The notes beneath the pieces are model-generated. The model searched no databases and was not told the origin of the DNA. It was given only the letters and a program-made list of their open reading frames with translations. Below are positions 7,946-16,389 of a DNA stretch of 56,606 nt, piece by piece (within the stretch, counting starts at the first letter, position 1; every line of letters begins with the position of its first letter). The position numbers and the translations under genes were made by a program. The stretch covers positions 1-56,606 of the forward strand of contig VBBT01000111.1 in the NCBI GenBank assembly GCA_005881695.1, read 5' to 3'. Origin of the DNA: Candidatus Bathyarchaeota archaeon. Lineage in GTDB: Archaea > Thermoproteota > Bathyarchaeia > 40CM-2-53-6.

Positions 7946-8896
7946 CTACGAGGAAGACTCCAGTTCAATGACCCCTCTTCTGGACAGATTGTTCACGATT
8001 TCAGCTGGAAGGACTCTTTCGAGTCGAGCATAGATTCGGGAGGCCTGAGTTCCCTCGCCGAGTTTGAGGATTCCGCGGAACATCATAAGAGCATCGACCA
8101 CTTTGTCGAGCCTCTGGTTCAGAGTCAGTCCTGCTGTCTTCCGCAAGTCATCTAGCTGCAACTTTAACTCGTCAAGTTCTTTGGCTAGGGCCTTCGCTTT
8201 CTCTTCCTCTGTTTGAATGCCTGATTGGACATCCTGCGATTTGTATTCGGGAATCTGTATGGGGGTGAAGTCGTAGAGAAGGAGCGTTTGAAGGGCCTGC
8301 GAAGACTTGTCTTTTGGCGCGGCGACGAGGACATAGAACGCGTCCTGTTTCTTGCTGCCGACTGCGAGGATAGCTTGGTCTTTGAATTGTGACTGCACTG
8401 CTTTCTGTGCCCCTTCCAATTTCTTGACAGGTAATCGTCCTAGGACTCTCCGGAAATCTTCCGCCTCGGATTCTAACTGGTCGGTCGCAAAACCGGTTTG
8501 AGATATTTCTGTGAGCGCCGCTGTTCTCTTCTTGGAATCATCGATCTGTCTTTGAATCTTGTCGATTCTTCCCTGGACCTCTTGGTGTTTTTCCCTAGCC
8601 TCGTCCAGTTCTAGCTTTGCCGATTCTAATTCACTACCGTAGTCCTGCTGTTCAATTGCGCTTGGGCCTGCTTCCCTTGTCAAGTTGAGCTGTCGCATGA
8701 CTTGGACGATCTCATCTCGTACCTTCGAGAGTTCTTTGATGCGACCCACGATTTGCTCAGTAGTCAGGTGTCCAGACGTGAGCGGGATCCTCTTCGACTC
8801 CGTTTTTCCTTGGGTTCCGAGTGCTGTTGCCATTTTCACCGAGGCATCGTCAGCGAGGATCGCTCTTAGAACCGTGTTTTTGGCGGGGGTACTCAT
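7946..8896 (-). CDS. Soluble homologue of the cytosolic half of A-ATPase subunit I
   Basis: A 316-residue soluble protein with long coiled-coil helices (about residues 65-135 and 230-270) flanking two small alpha/beta lobes. The lobe at about 150-215 (VLGRLPVKKLEGAQKAVQSQ, then AFYVLVAAPKDKSSQALQTL) and the later IYARLERVLPAEIVNNL segment resemble the proximal and distal lobes of subunit I, where a strand is followed by lP..., a helix and a second strand. No membrane domain follows; the gene stops where the first helix would begin. It sits between hppA and a membrane protein on the minus strand, separate from the ATPase operon that holds the full-length subunit I. The resemblance is by fold pattern and is weak in sequence. 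Confidence 0.5.
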   Translation of the reverse strand: MSTPAKNTVLRAILADDASVKMATALGTQGKTESKRIPLTSGHLTTEQIVGRIKELSKVRDEIVQVMRQLNLTREAGPSAIEQQDYGSELESAKLELDEAREKHQEVQGRIDKIQRQIDDSKKRTAALTEISQTGFATDQLESEAEDFRRVLGRLPVKKLEGAQKAVQSQFKDQAILAVGSKKQDAFYVLVAAPKDKSSQALQTLLLYDFTPIQIPEYKSQDVQSGIQTEEEKAKALAKELDELKLQLDDLRKTAGLTLNQRLDKVVDALMMFRGILKLGEGTQASRIYARLERVLPAEIVNNLSRRGVIELESSS

Positions 8897-8911
8897 ATCC
8901 GCCCGACCCGG

Positions 8912-11104
8912 CTAGGCTAGGGAAATTAGGGCTACCAAGAAGAGTGGGATGAAGACTAGGGAAATCGTATTGAGGAGTTTGATGAGAATGTGCAGGCTTG
9001 GCCCAGCTGTATCCTTCCAAGGATCGCCAACCGTATCACCGACGACCGTCGCAGCGTGCGTTTCCGTGTTCTTGCCTCCGAAATGTCCTGCTTCAACATA
9101 CTTTTTCGCATTGTCCATTGCCGCCCCACCCCACATCATCATGATAGCCAAGGGTATAGCAGATATCGTTGCCCCTACGACCAACGCTCCGACTGCGGCC
9201 CAGCCTAGAAATACTCCTACAACTATTGGTGCGACCACCGGGATTGCGCCGGGGACTACCATCAATCGCAAAGCCGTCCTTGTGGAGATGTCCACTGCCG
9301 CTGCATAGTTTGGCTTAGCCGTTCCTTCTCTGAGCCCTGGGATCTCTCTGAATTGTCTTCGGACCTCCTCGACCATACGATAAGCGCCAACGCTTACCGC
9401 ATTAATCGCTGTCCCAGAGAATACGAAGGGAAGCATACCCCCGATCAATGCACCTATCACCACATCGGGATGGTTGAGAGCTAGAGCGGATCCGAGGCTG
9501 GATAGTTTCGTTCCCAAAAGTGCGGCCTGGGCACTGGTGATAGATGTTAGGTCGGTTATTTTGGCTTGGTATCTTGCGACTTCCAGCACGAAGGCCTGGA
9601 AGAGAAGTAGAGACGCGAGAGCGGCGGAACCCATAGCGTAGCCTTTGGTGAGGGCCTTGGTCGTGTTGCCAAGGGTGTCGAGAGGCTCTATTCGCTCGCG
9701 GACTTGAACGGGGGCGCCGGACATTTCGGCGATTCCGCCAGCGTTGTCTACTATTGGACCTAGACCATCCATGGTTAGGACGATTCCGGCTGTTGAGAGC
9801 ATGCCCATCGTAGCCATGGTCGTGCCATAGACGCCACCCAGGAACGTGTCGGTGATTCCAGCTTGGACGGCAAACTGTTCTCCCAGCCCAAACGAGATGA
9901 GAAGGGTGATTGCCACGGTGATCACCGGTAGTCCGCTTGAAATCATTCCTACTGCGGTGCCGGACATTATGGTGAGCGCTGGACCGGACTTTGATCTCTC
10001 AGCGATCGTAATGACAGATTTCGCTTCAGAACCTGTGTAGTATTCGGTATAGAGTACGATAAGCAATCCTGCCGCTAGCCCCGAGACCATACAGCCGTAG
10101 AGCGCGTACGCAGCCAGGGCACTTCCGCTCGGTGTCAGTCCGGATGGACCGAACACGTACCATGTCGCAATGAACATGAGAATCGCTGCCACGACGGATG
10201 CTAGTAGGAGCCCGTCTCTAGATGGTTTGATCGGGTTTTTGAATTTCTTCTCGAAGATTGCAACTGCGAGCCCGACGAAGGTCGCGATTATCCCTAGCGA
10301 TCTCACGATCAGAGGCATTGTCACGTAGTATACGCTTATTCCCTGGAAGAGGATGATCGAGACGATAAGACCGATGATCATGCCTCCGAGGTTCTCGGCG
10401 GTAAGAGACTCGAAGAGGTCTGCTCCTCTCCCAGCCTCATCTCCAACATTGTCGCCGACATTGTCAGCTATGGCAGCGGGGTTTCTAGGATCATCTTCTG
10501 GAAAGTTCTCTTCCACTTTACCAACAAGATCGGCGCCGACATCGGCTGACTTTGTGAATATTCCACCACCCAACTGGGCGAACAAAGCAGCCAGTGATGC
10601 ACCGAATCCGAACCCTGCGAGGACCCCCGGGTCACGGAAGGCGGCGTAGAGGGTCGAGAGACCCAGCAGGCTCATGCTAATCACCGCCAAGCCAAGTGCA
10701 CCGCCCCCGAGCGTGGCTACCTTCAAAGCGAGATAGGTAGATTGTTCTGCAGCTGCGGTCGACCTGACATTCGCGTTTGTGGCTGAATACATTGCGATGT
10801 AGGCTGCGACGAGGGAGAAGGTGACTCCGAGAAGGAAGCTGAACGCTATCTCAGCACTATAAGTTACCGTGAATGTTGTGCTGAACGCCGCGAGGATAAC
10901 GATTGCGATGATTACTGCGATGATTCCAATGGTTCGAAACTGTCTTTTCAGATATGCGTTTGCGCCTTCCATGATCGCTTTCCATATGGCGACCATTTTT
11001 TCGTTCCCGGTGGGATACTTTTTGACTGACAGAACAAGAGCTATCGAGGCGATGACCCCGACTACCGCGAGAGAAGTCGTTAGGAGAAGAGGGTCGAACG
11101 CCAA
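8912..11104 (-). CDS. hppA: Membrane-bound proton-translocating pyrophosphatase, K+-independent type
   Basis: A membrane protein of 730 residues and about 16 helices that hydrolyses pyrophosphate to pump ions. Active-site motifs are intact: GGGIFTKSADVGADLVGKVE with the DxGAD/LVGKVE signature, then NPAAIADNVGDNVGD, and a C-terminal GDTVGDPWKDTAGPSLHILIK. The cation-selectivity segment reads GNTTKALTKGYAMGS. Lys (about K483) and Thr (about T486) occupy the positions where K+-dependent enzymes have Ala and Gly/Ala, so this should be a K+-independent, H+-pumping enzyme. It heads a three-gene operon with the subunit I-like protein. ATG 11104 gives the typical hydrophobic N-terminal helix. Confidence 0.96.
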   Translation of the reverse strand: MAFDPLLLTTSLAVVGVIASIALVLSVKKYPTGNEKMVAIWKAIMEGANAYLKRQFRTIGIIAVIIAIVILAAFSTTFTVTYSAEIAFSFLLGVTFSLVAAYIAMYSATNANVRSTAAAEQSTYLALKVATLGGGALGLAVISMSLLGLSTLYAAFRDPGVLAGFGFGASLAALFAQLGGGIFTKSADVGADLVGKVEENFPEDDPRNPAAIADNVGDNVGDEAGRGADLFESLTAENLGGMIIGLIVSIILFQGISVYYVTMPLIVRSLGIIATFVGLAVAIFEKKFKNPIKPSRDGLLLASVVAAILMFIATWYVFGPSGLTPSGSALAAYALYGCMVSGLAAGLLIVLYTEYYTGSEAKSVITIAERSKSGPALTIMSGTAVGMISSGLPVITVAITLLISFGLGEQFAVQAGITDTFLGGVYGTTMATMGMLSTAGIVLTMDGLGPIVDNAGGIAEMSGAPVQVRERIEPLDTLGNTTKALTKGYAMGSAALASLLLFQAFVLEVARYQAKITDLTSITSAQAALLGTKLSSLGSALALNHPDVVIGALIGGMLPFVFSGTAINAVSVGAYRMVEEVRRQFREIPGLREGTAKPNYAAAVDISTRTALRLMVVPGAIPVVAPIVVGVFLGWAAVGALVVGATISAIPLAIMMMWGGAAMDNAKKYVEAGHFGGKNTETHAATVVGDTVGDPWKDTAGPSLHILIKLLNTISLVFIPLFLVALISLA

Positions 11105-11160
11105 GTTTTGGTTCCTGCTACTTTCGAACTATGGAATTTCCGTCAAACCGACCCGATCCG

Positions 11161-11170
11161 CATTATAAAT
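11161..11170 (-). promoter_or_regulatory. TATA box for the hppA operon
   Basis: On the minus strand this reads ATTTATAATG, a near-consensus archaeal TATA element 57-66 nt upstream of the hppA ATG. It predicts a short 5' leader. Confidence 0.45.
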
Positions 11171-11212
11171 CTATTCACGAATCGCAAGACCAATCGCGAA
11201 CTGGGCCAAACG

Positions 11213-11220
11213 CATAAATC
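11213..11220 (+). promoter_or_regulatory. TATA-like box for the geranylgeranyl reductase gene
   Basis: CATAAATC lies 22-29 nt upstream of TTG 11242, so the message is probably leaderless. It shares the 137-bp divergent intergenic region with the hppA promoter. Confidence 0.4.
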
Positions 11221-11241
11221 ACTTCTACCGATCGTTTCACG

Positions 11242-12450
11242 TTGGACATACCACGAGCTGATCTTTGCAATTTGAGTGGGAGCAAGTATGACGTTGTCAT
11301 AGTTGGCGGCGGGCCTGGTGGACTTTCGGCAGCTGTCCATCTGTCAAAGAAAGGCTTGAAAGTGAAGGTCTTCGAGAAAAAGAAGATTCTTGGCACGCCG
11401 GTCCGGTGCGGCGAATATTTTCCGGTCAAAGCCGAGATGGAGAAGCTTCTCCCAAGAGTCAAGAATCTCGACGTGATCGACGTGCCACCAGAGGCCGTCG
11501 ATACGACATGTCGTTCCATTCGTATGATAAGTCCGAGGGGACATGAGTTTGAGTTTCCATTCGGCGCTTACATTCTTGACCGGCATATTTTCGAGAGTCG
11601 CTTGGGAGATATTGCCCGAAGCCATGGTGCGGATATCGACGTTGGCGTCCAAGCTCACTACTTCCCGGATGATCAGGGGGGCTGGGTGGGACCGACCCGG
11701 GAAAAATCGGTTCACGGAGATGTTATCATTGCAGCAGACGGTTATCCGAGTGAGACCGCGGAGAGAGCCGGTCTTCCGGAGAGGGCTTACGGGGGTCCCT
11801 ATGCAGTCGCCACGAACATTGAGTATCTTATGACCGATCTCGACGTCGAGCAGGATGTTGCGGAGATGTACATGGATCCTCGATACTCGCCTGGAGGATA
11901 TGGGTGGATAATTCCCAAGGGAAAGAGACGAGCCAACGTTGGAATTGGGATTAGGGAACCATATGTCAGGCGAAATTGGCAGATACGGGATCTCCTCACT
12001 GGGTTTATTGAGAAGAACACGGTCGCCTCGAAACGGTTGGTCGGCGGAAACAAGGCTTCGATGATCGGTGATAGCCTACCGGTTGACGGACCTCTTTCCC
12101 GGACCTACTCTGATCGGGTCATGGCCGTTGGCGATGCGGCTGGAATGGTCATGCCTACAAATGGCGGTGGAATACAAACCGCTCTGATTACTGGAGACTT
12201 GGCGGCGGAGGCCGCGGTCAACTATTTCGAACATCAGACACCCCTGTCAAGCTATGAGGCTTCCTGGAAGGAGCAGATTGGCCTGGAGATGGAGAACTCG
12301 AAGCTGATGCGTCAAGCCTCAGATAGAGTCATGGCACACGGGTTTCTCTTCGATCTGATGCTCCGGATGATGGGCACGAAGAGGATATCTGATGTGATAA
12401 TGTGCCAGATTCCTGGAGGTATGGGACGGTTTATTCGATTGCTGGCCTAA
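11242..12450 (+). CDS. Geranylgeranyl reductase family FAD-dependent oxidoreductase
   Basis: A 402-residue flavoprotein of the digeranylgeranylglycerophospholipid reductase family, which saturates the isoprenoid chains of archaeal membrane lipids. The N-terminal Rossmann motif DVVIVGGGPGGLSAAVHLSK (about residues 16-35) is followed by the acidic end of strand 2 (VFEKKKILGTPVRCGEYF), where the conserved cysteine of this family sits. The second FAD motif VMAVGDAAGMVMPTNGGGIQ is near residue 295. TTG 11242 places the flavin motif at the usual distance. Its last 4 nt overlap the end of the convergent heme O synthase gene. Related family members act on menaquinone or chlorophyll side chains; lipid A/GGR function is the default for an archaeon. 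Confidence 0.87.
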   Translation: MDIPRADLCNLSGSKYDVVIVGGGPGGLSAAVHLSKKGLKVKVFEKKKILGTPVRCGEYFPVKAEMEKLLPRVKNLDVIDVPPEAVDTTCRSIRMISPRGHEFEFPFGAYILDRHIFESRLGDIARSHGADIDVGVQAHYFPDDQGGWVGPTREKSVHGDVIIAADGYPSETAERAGLPERAYGGPYAVATNIEYLMTDLDVEQDVAEMYMDPRYSPGGYGWIIPKGKRRANVGIGIREPYVRRNWQIRDLLTGFIEKNTVASKRLVGGNKASMIGDSLPVDGPLSRTYSDRVMAVGDAAGMVMPTNGGGIQTALITGDLAAEAAVNYFEHQTPLSSYEASWKEQIGLEMENSKLMRQASDRVMAHGFLFDLMLRMMGTKRISDVIMCQIPGGMGRFIRLLA

Positions 12451-13361
12451 GCCCTCAACGCCACATCCACTATCATTGCGAGAAAGAGCAGCAAAAGATA
12501 GGGACTCGAGATCTTGAACATCTTCCATGCATTCGCCTCCGTCGGCTTGTAGAGAACCCATACACTCCCAATCAGATTAACTAGACCACCTAGAAGCGCC
12601 ACCAGACCGTATACTAGACCAAAATGGCCGAGGAGGAAGACGCCGATTGAAAATGGGAAGAGAATCATCGAGAAAATTACTATCAGCTTAATCGCTGGTA
12701 CTGATCCGATCACGACGGGGAGCATCGGCACACCCACTTTCGCATAATCTGTTCGATACGTGACTGCGAGGAACCAGATATGGATTGGAATCCAGAGAAA
12801 CACCAAGCCGGCCATGAGAACTGGAAGCAGGGAGATGGTTCCGATTGGGCCTGGTGTGGCGGCGGACCACCCGAATAGCACCGGCGATCCGCCGCTAAAT
12901 CCTCCTAGGAGAATGTTCAGGGCGCTACGTCTTTTCAACAGCAAGCTGTAGACCCCGACGTTATCGAGAACTCCAAGAGCCATCCAAAGAACAGAGAGGA
13001 GATTCAATGTGAATGATAGTAGGATAGAAACTCCAACGAGAGTCAGCCCAAATCGTAGACCAGAGGCGGGAGCAATTCTCCCGCTTGGAAGGGGCCGGTG
13101 TCTCGTCCGGATCATGACCGCATCAATGTCCCTGTCAACGTAATTTGTTAGGGAATTACAGCCCGCGCATCCTGATGTGATCGCAACACCTGCGATGATC
13201 CATTTGATCGGGGAAAGGCCGATTGAGAGCAGGCTTCCGGCGACAAATGTTGCAGTCAGAGAGGTGAAAACTAAAAGGTACCAGATCTTTGGCTTAGTAT
13301 ACTCGTAGTAGGTCAGAATGCGGCTTTTCGTAGAAACTGGAATTTCACGCTGGACGAGCAG
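12447..13361 (-). CDS. ctaB: Protoheme IX farnesyltransferase (heme O synthase), CTG start proposed
   Basis: A UbiA-family membrane prenyltransferase that adds farnesyl to heme B to make heme O for heme-copper oxidases. The signature TNYVDRDIDAVMIRTRHRPL is complete, and the later GGFSGGSPVLFGW and TYRTDYAKVGVPMLPVV motifs fit the family. The first in-frame ATG (13115) lies inside the signature, so the true N-terminus is upstream. The frame is open back to a TAG at about 13380 and encodes the family's first helix (TYYEYTKPKIWYLLVF), yet contains no ATG, GTG or TTG. CTG 13361, 8 nt after GAGG (13373-13370), gives about 304 residues, a normal length. An ATG overlapping the upstream stop (13375) is in another frame and ends after 20 codons. 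Confidence 0.9.
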   Translation of the reverse strand: MLVQREIPVSTKSRILTYYEYTKPKIWYLLVFTSLTATFVAGSLLSIGLSPIKWIIAGVAITSGCAGCNSLTNYVDRDIDAVMIRTRHRPLPSGRIAPASGLRFGLTLVGVSILLSFTLNLLSVLWMALGVLDNVGVYSLLLKRRSALNILLGGFSGGSPVLFGWSAATPGPIGTISLLPVLMAGLVFLWIPIHIWFLAVTYRTDYAKVGVPMLPVVIGSVPAIKLIVIFSMILFPFSIGVFLLGHFGLVYGLVALLGGLVNLIGSVWVLYKPTEANAWKMFKISSPYLLLLFLAMIVDVALRA

Positions 13362-13371
13362 TGCACTCGCC

Positions 13372-13944
13372 TCATGATACCACTATGTTTCCCTGCATGA
13401 ATGGGTGTTGGTCGCTGCAAAAGATGTTGCAGCGGTAAATGTACGAACCTGCGGTGACGAACGTTACGGTCACCGAGTACCACTTCCCAAAGGGAATCGT
13501 CCCGGGAAGAGCGTCGCCCGCTGCCACCGACACGGTTGGGCCGTCTATCGTGAAACCGTGATTGGACCCATATTGTGAAAAGCCGTGTCCGCTGCCATCG
13601 ACCGCGTGAATGTAGAAGGTAATAGTGTCTCCGGTGTTCGCGTTGATTGTCTTATTGTCAGAGTACGATGGGAGATAGTCTTGGAACTTGACCCCTGTAA
13701 GGTTGTATCCTTTGCTATTGTCGAATGCAGGCAGCGTCGTCTGGTTGAGATAAGCAGTATTGTTGACGTGAAATCCTCCCAGTTCCTGGATGACCGCGGT
13801 CATGAAAACCAATCTGTGAGATGGGACGGCGTGAGTGTGAGGTGATGCAAACTGGTAGTAGTAGACTGTTCCACCTGCGGCCGCGATTACGACAAGTCCG
13901 AGAAGCCCTACGACCGGCAAATGTTTCTTCGGAGCCTGCAACAC
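13372..13944 (-). CDS. CuA-domain cupredoxin, cytochrome oxidase subunit II-like
   Basis: A 190-residue protein with one N-terminal membrane anchor (residues 9-30) and an outward-facing cupredoxin domain. The binuclear CuA site is complete by spacing: C172, C176, H180 and M183 in CNIFCSDQHPFM, plus H129 in GSNHGF upstream. This is the electron-entry site of heme-copper oxidase subunit II (a similar CuA occurs in nitrous oxide reductase). It has one anchor rather than the classical two. It sits directly after cytochrome b (7 nt gap) and before heme O synthase, so it probably carries electrons from the Rieske/b complex to an oxidase whose subunit I is not in this window. Confidence 0.85.
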   Translation of the reverse strand: MLQAPKKHLPVVGLLGLVVIAAAGGTVYYYQFASPHTHAVPSHRLVFMTAVIQELGGFHVNNTAYLNQTTLPAFDNSKGYNLTGVKFQDYLPSYSDNKTINANTGDTITFYIHAVDGSGHGFSQYGSNHGFTIDGPTVSVAAGDALPGTIPFGKWYSVTVTFVTAGSYIYRCNIFCSDQHPFMQGNIVVS

Positions 13945-13951
13945 TTTCAGG

Positions 13952-15382
13952 TCACTTTGACTGGTTTGCTACTCTGTATATATGAACCGTCGCAGCGAAG
14001 GCAACCAAGACCATTCCGATCTCGAGGAGAACGAAGTTGTTCAGCTTGTCCAATAATGCACGGAAGATTGCGACGTCAAGGAAGCCCTGGAGTACTAATA
14101 GACCTCCAACGAGCGAGTAGACTTCGCCTTTCGACATGATGTAGGGCTGCAGTCTCCGGAATGGTATCGGCTTTCTTGCCGCTCGTAGCTGTTCGATTTT
14201 GGCTCGTCTCCAACGGACGAAAACGTAGACGAGTCCATACGCCAAAGCGGTAGCAATTAGCAAGGATCCAGCGAACAGTGTTGGATCGATAACAAGCTGG
14301 TTCTCGTTCGTTAACGCCACAAACGGGTTTGCCGCTCTGAAGCCCCAAACTGTTACTATTGCGATCTGTCCCAGCGAGGCTACGCCGAGTGCTACCCAGA
14401 ATGGTCTGTCAATCATAGCAATTTTCCTTCCTCTGTCGAAGAATGGCACGACGAGAAAGATGAGGACGAATATTGCCGGGATGATGGCTCCCGCTATGAA
14501 GGGATTTAGTCCGTGAACTCTGATGAAAGCGTAGAGGCTAGTAAAGTACCATTCTGGAAATGTAATCTGCGTTGCTAGATTTGGATCGTATTTCACTCCC
14601 ACATCGACGGGGAATAATCCTCCCATGATCAATATCACACCGGTTATGGCGGAGGCTACGGGGATGTCGAGTACCAGGTTCTTCGGTAGGTGTACTGCCA
14701 TGATTGCGAGCATGATGATTGGGATGATGAAGACGTGGAATGCGTAGAATCGGATTGCTAGATCGTTGAAACTGAACCCGAATATTATCTGTGCCAGATT
14801 CGCGCCGATGACAGGGCTGTAGAAGGTGAGGGTTTGCCCTATGTTGATAGCTAACTGGCCTCGAATATTGAATATCAAGTCATAGCCAGTGTAAGCCTCG
14901 ATCACGGTTACGACGCCGAGAATGATTCCAGTAACCCAGAGGATCTCGTATCGAAGCTTGTACCGTCCGCCAAAGTACTGGTAAAACATGTGCATCACCG
15001 CTAAGAGAACCATGGCGTTGGATGCGTGGTAGTGGATGTTTCTGATAATCGATCCCCAGGCCACATCGCTGTTTATTGACTGGACGCTGTTGTAGGCCTG
15101 GTTGCAAGTTGCCGATGGAATATAGGTCGTGCCGTTGACCGCGGGTGGACAGTTACCGAAGAACGGTGTGAAATGGAAGAGGAGGAGCGCGCCGGTGACG
15201 CCGAGAATTATGAATACGATTACTGTGAGCATGCCCAAAAAACCGAGCGGGCTGATGAACCTGGACGGAAATACTATTTTTACAGCGAGGAGTAGTGTCC
15301 GTTCCAGTCTCTCCCAGGTCCATTTGAGGAGGGCTATGATGGGATCGAGGACCCCTTTCTTCTTGGGGCTAGGTGCGGCCAA
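13952..15382 (-). CDS. Cytochrome b of a Rieske/cytochrome b complex
   Basis: A 476-residue di-heme quinol-oxidising cytochrome b with both N- and C-terminal domains fused. Heme ligands are visible as H117/H131 (NIHYHASN ... VMHMF, 13 residues between) and H216/H231 (FYAFHVF ... MAVHLP, 14 residues between). The Qo-site motif PEWY occurs at about 276-279 (FPEWYFTSLYAFIR). Helices after it make up the subunit IV-like part. A 30-residue polar loop with two cysteines (C78, C93) between the first and second helices is outside the usual core. The start overlaps the Rieske gene by 14 nt, indicating coupled translation. Confidence 0.93.
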   Translation of the reverse strand: MAAPSPKKKGVLDPIIALLKWTWERLERTLLLAVKIVFPSRFISPLGFLGMLTVIVFIILGVTGALLLFHFTPFFGNCPPAVNGTTYIPSATCNQAYNSVQSINSDVAWGSIIRNIHYHASNAMVLLAVMHMFYQYFGGRYKLRYEILWVTGIILGVVTVIEAYTGYDLIFNIRGQLAINIGQTLTFYSPVIGANLAQIIFGFSFNDLAIRFYAFHVFIIPIIMLAIMAVHLPKNLVLDIPVASAITGVILIMGGLFPVDVGVKYDPNLATQITFPEWYFTSLYAFIRVHGLNPFIAGAIIPAIFVLIFLVVPFFDRGRKIAMIDRPFWVALGVASLGQIAIVTVWGFRAANPFVALTNENQLVIDPTLFAGSLLIATALAYGLVYVFVRWRRAKIEQLRAARKPIPFRRLQPYIMSKGEVYSLVGGLLVLQGFLDVAIFRALLDKLNNFVLLEIGMVLVAFAATVHIYRVANQSK

Positions 15383-16079
15383 TTCCTGGAGTTCCTTTCA
15401 TCGCAGTCGCGATTATGTTGTTTGAGGAGTCAACTGATAATTCCACCTGCGGCAGTGGATTTAGGCCCAGATCGAACGCGGGCCCTGCCACTGGTACAGC
15501 GTCGACCAAACGGTACTGGCTACCGTGGCACGGGCACTGGAGTCTGAACTCTCCTGAGGTTGGGGTCCCGTTGTATATTGGGTTAACAAGACACCTCAGA
15601 TGGACGCATGTAGTGTTGAAGGCGACCACGTGCTTTAAGATTGGATCAGAAGGATAGAGAGGATTGACCAGAGGGTTACCCGAAGGGTCTTTGTCAGGGA
15701 GCCTGGCTATGACGTTCTTGTAGTAGGGGCTGACGGACGAATCGTACGGCCAGTAGAAAAACTGCGAAAAATTACTCTCGTTGTAAAGCCCTTGAAGCGT
15801 TGGGTCATTCGCTACTTTCTGATACCGTCCATCGAGAGAATTCCAGTTAGCAATTATCTGCGGAGGAAGAGGAATAGGAACTAATGGTCCGAGAATCTGG
15901 CCTGATGCGCCTACGGAAGCGGCGGCTAAGACAACGGAGGCGGCGACTGCTCCTTGCAAGAATCTTCGCCTTGAGATGAGGGGTTTCGGCGGTGGAGAGC
16001 TAGTTGGTTGTGGCGTGGATGATTGTGCAGGGGCAGGAGGAGTAGAGTTGGTGGACGTGCTAGGCTTCTTTTCGTCCAT
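15369..16079 (-). CDS. Rieske iron-sulfur protein, Tat-exported
   Basis: A 236-residue [2Fe-2S] Rieske protein partnering the adjacent cytochrome b. Cluster ligands are C158 and H160 (CVHLRC) and C182 and H185 (CPCH), with C163 and C184 placed to form the stabilising disulfide. The N-terminus has a proline/serine-rich leader and then a twin-arginine signal-anchor SRRRFLQGAVAASVVLAAAS. ATG 16079 is chosen because GGAGG sits 7 nt before it (16091-16087). A longer frame exists upstream but covers the TATA box. It is the first gene of the Rieske - b - CuA - ctaB operon. Confidence 0.93.
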   Translation of the reverse strand: MDEKKPSTSTNSTPPAPAQSSTPQPTSSPPPKPLISRRRFLQGAVAASVVLAAASVGASGQILGPLVPIPLPPQIIANWNSLDGRYQKVANDPTLQGLYNESNFSQFFYWPYDSSVSPYYKNVIARLPDKDPSGNPLVNPLYPSDPILKHVVAFNTTCVHLRCLVNPIYNGTPTSGEFRLQCPCHGSQYRLVDAVPVAGPAFDLGLNPLPQVELSVDSSNNIIATAMKGTPGIGRT

Positions 16080-16129
16080 GGACAATCCTCCGCTAGTCAA
16101 GAATAATTTTTGGTCGGTCAGTCCGTACG

Positions 16130-16137
16130 CTATTAAA
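16130..16137 (-). promoter_or_regulatory. TATA box for the Rieske/cytochrome b operon
   Basis: TTTAATAG on the minus strand, about 52 nt upstream of ATG 16079. A start site near 16107 leaves a short leader containing the GGAGG ribosome binding site at 16087-16091. Confidence 0.45.
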
Positions 16138-16188
16138 GACTTGTCTATATCATACGCGGACAATAGAATGCCTCGTGGTGTTCGGAAA

Positions 16189-16198
16189 CAATATAACT
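16189..16198 (+). promoter_or_regulatory. TATA box for the small membrane protein/polyferredoxin operon
   Basis: CAATATAACT, divergent from the Rieske promoter. A start site about 25 nt downstream (near 16220) leaves roughly 30 nt before the proposed CTG start at 16251, with GGTGATC inside the leader. Confidence 0.4.
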
Positions 16199-16250
16199 AC
16201 GCAAACTCGGAGCATGCTAAACTGATTCGCCGAGCTAATGGTGATCTAAT

Positions 16251-16376
16251 CTGAATCGAGTCATCGCAACCCTCACATTATTCCTAGGGCTGGCGACTAT
16301 GATGTTAGGCGTCTACATGGAACAATGGACTATCATTCAACAATCGGTCCGTCAGTTCGTTCCCATCTTCGGTTAG
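16251..16376 (+). CDS. Small single-span membrane protein with proposed CTG start
   Basis: A 41-residue open frame encoding one clear membrane helix (VIATLTLFLGLATMMLGVY) and a short polar tail, ending 13 nt before the polyferredoxin ATG. After the in-frame stop at 16242 there is no ATG, GTG or TTG before the helix, but CTG 16251 is preceded by GGTGATC (16240-16246), a perfect match to the anti-Shine-Dalgarno end of archaeal 16S rRNA. The next ATG (16299) would start in the middle of the helix. I infer it is a small partner of the downstream redox protein. I recognise no family. Confidence 0.5.
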   Translation: MNRVIATLTLFLGLATMMLGVYMEQWTIIQQSVRQFVPIFG

Positions 16377-16389
16377 GCTAGATACCCAA

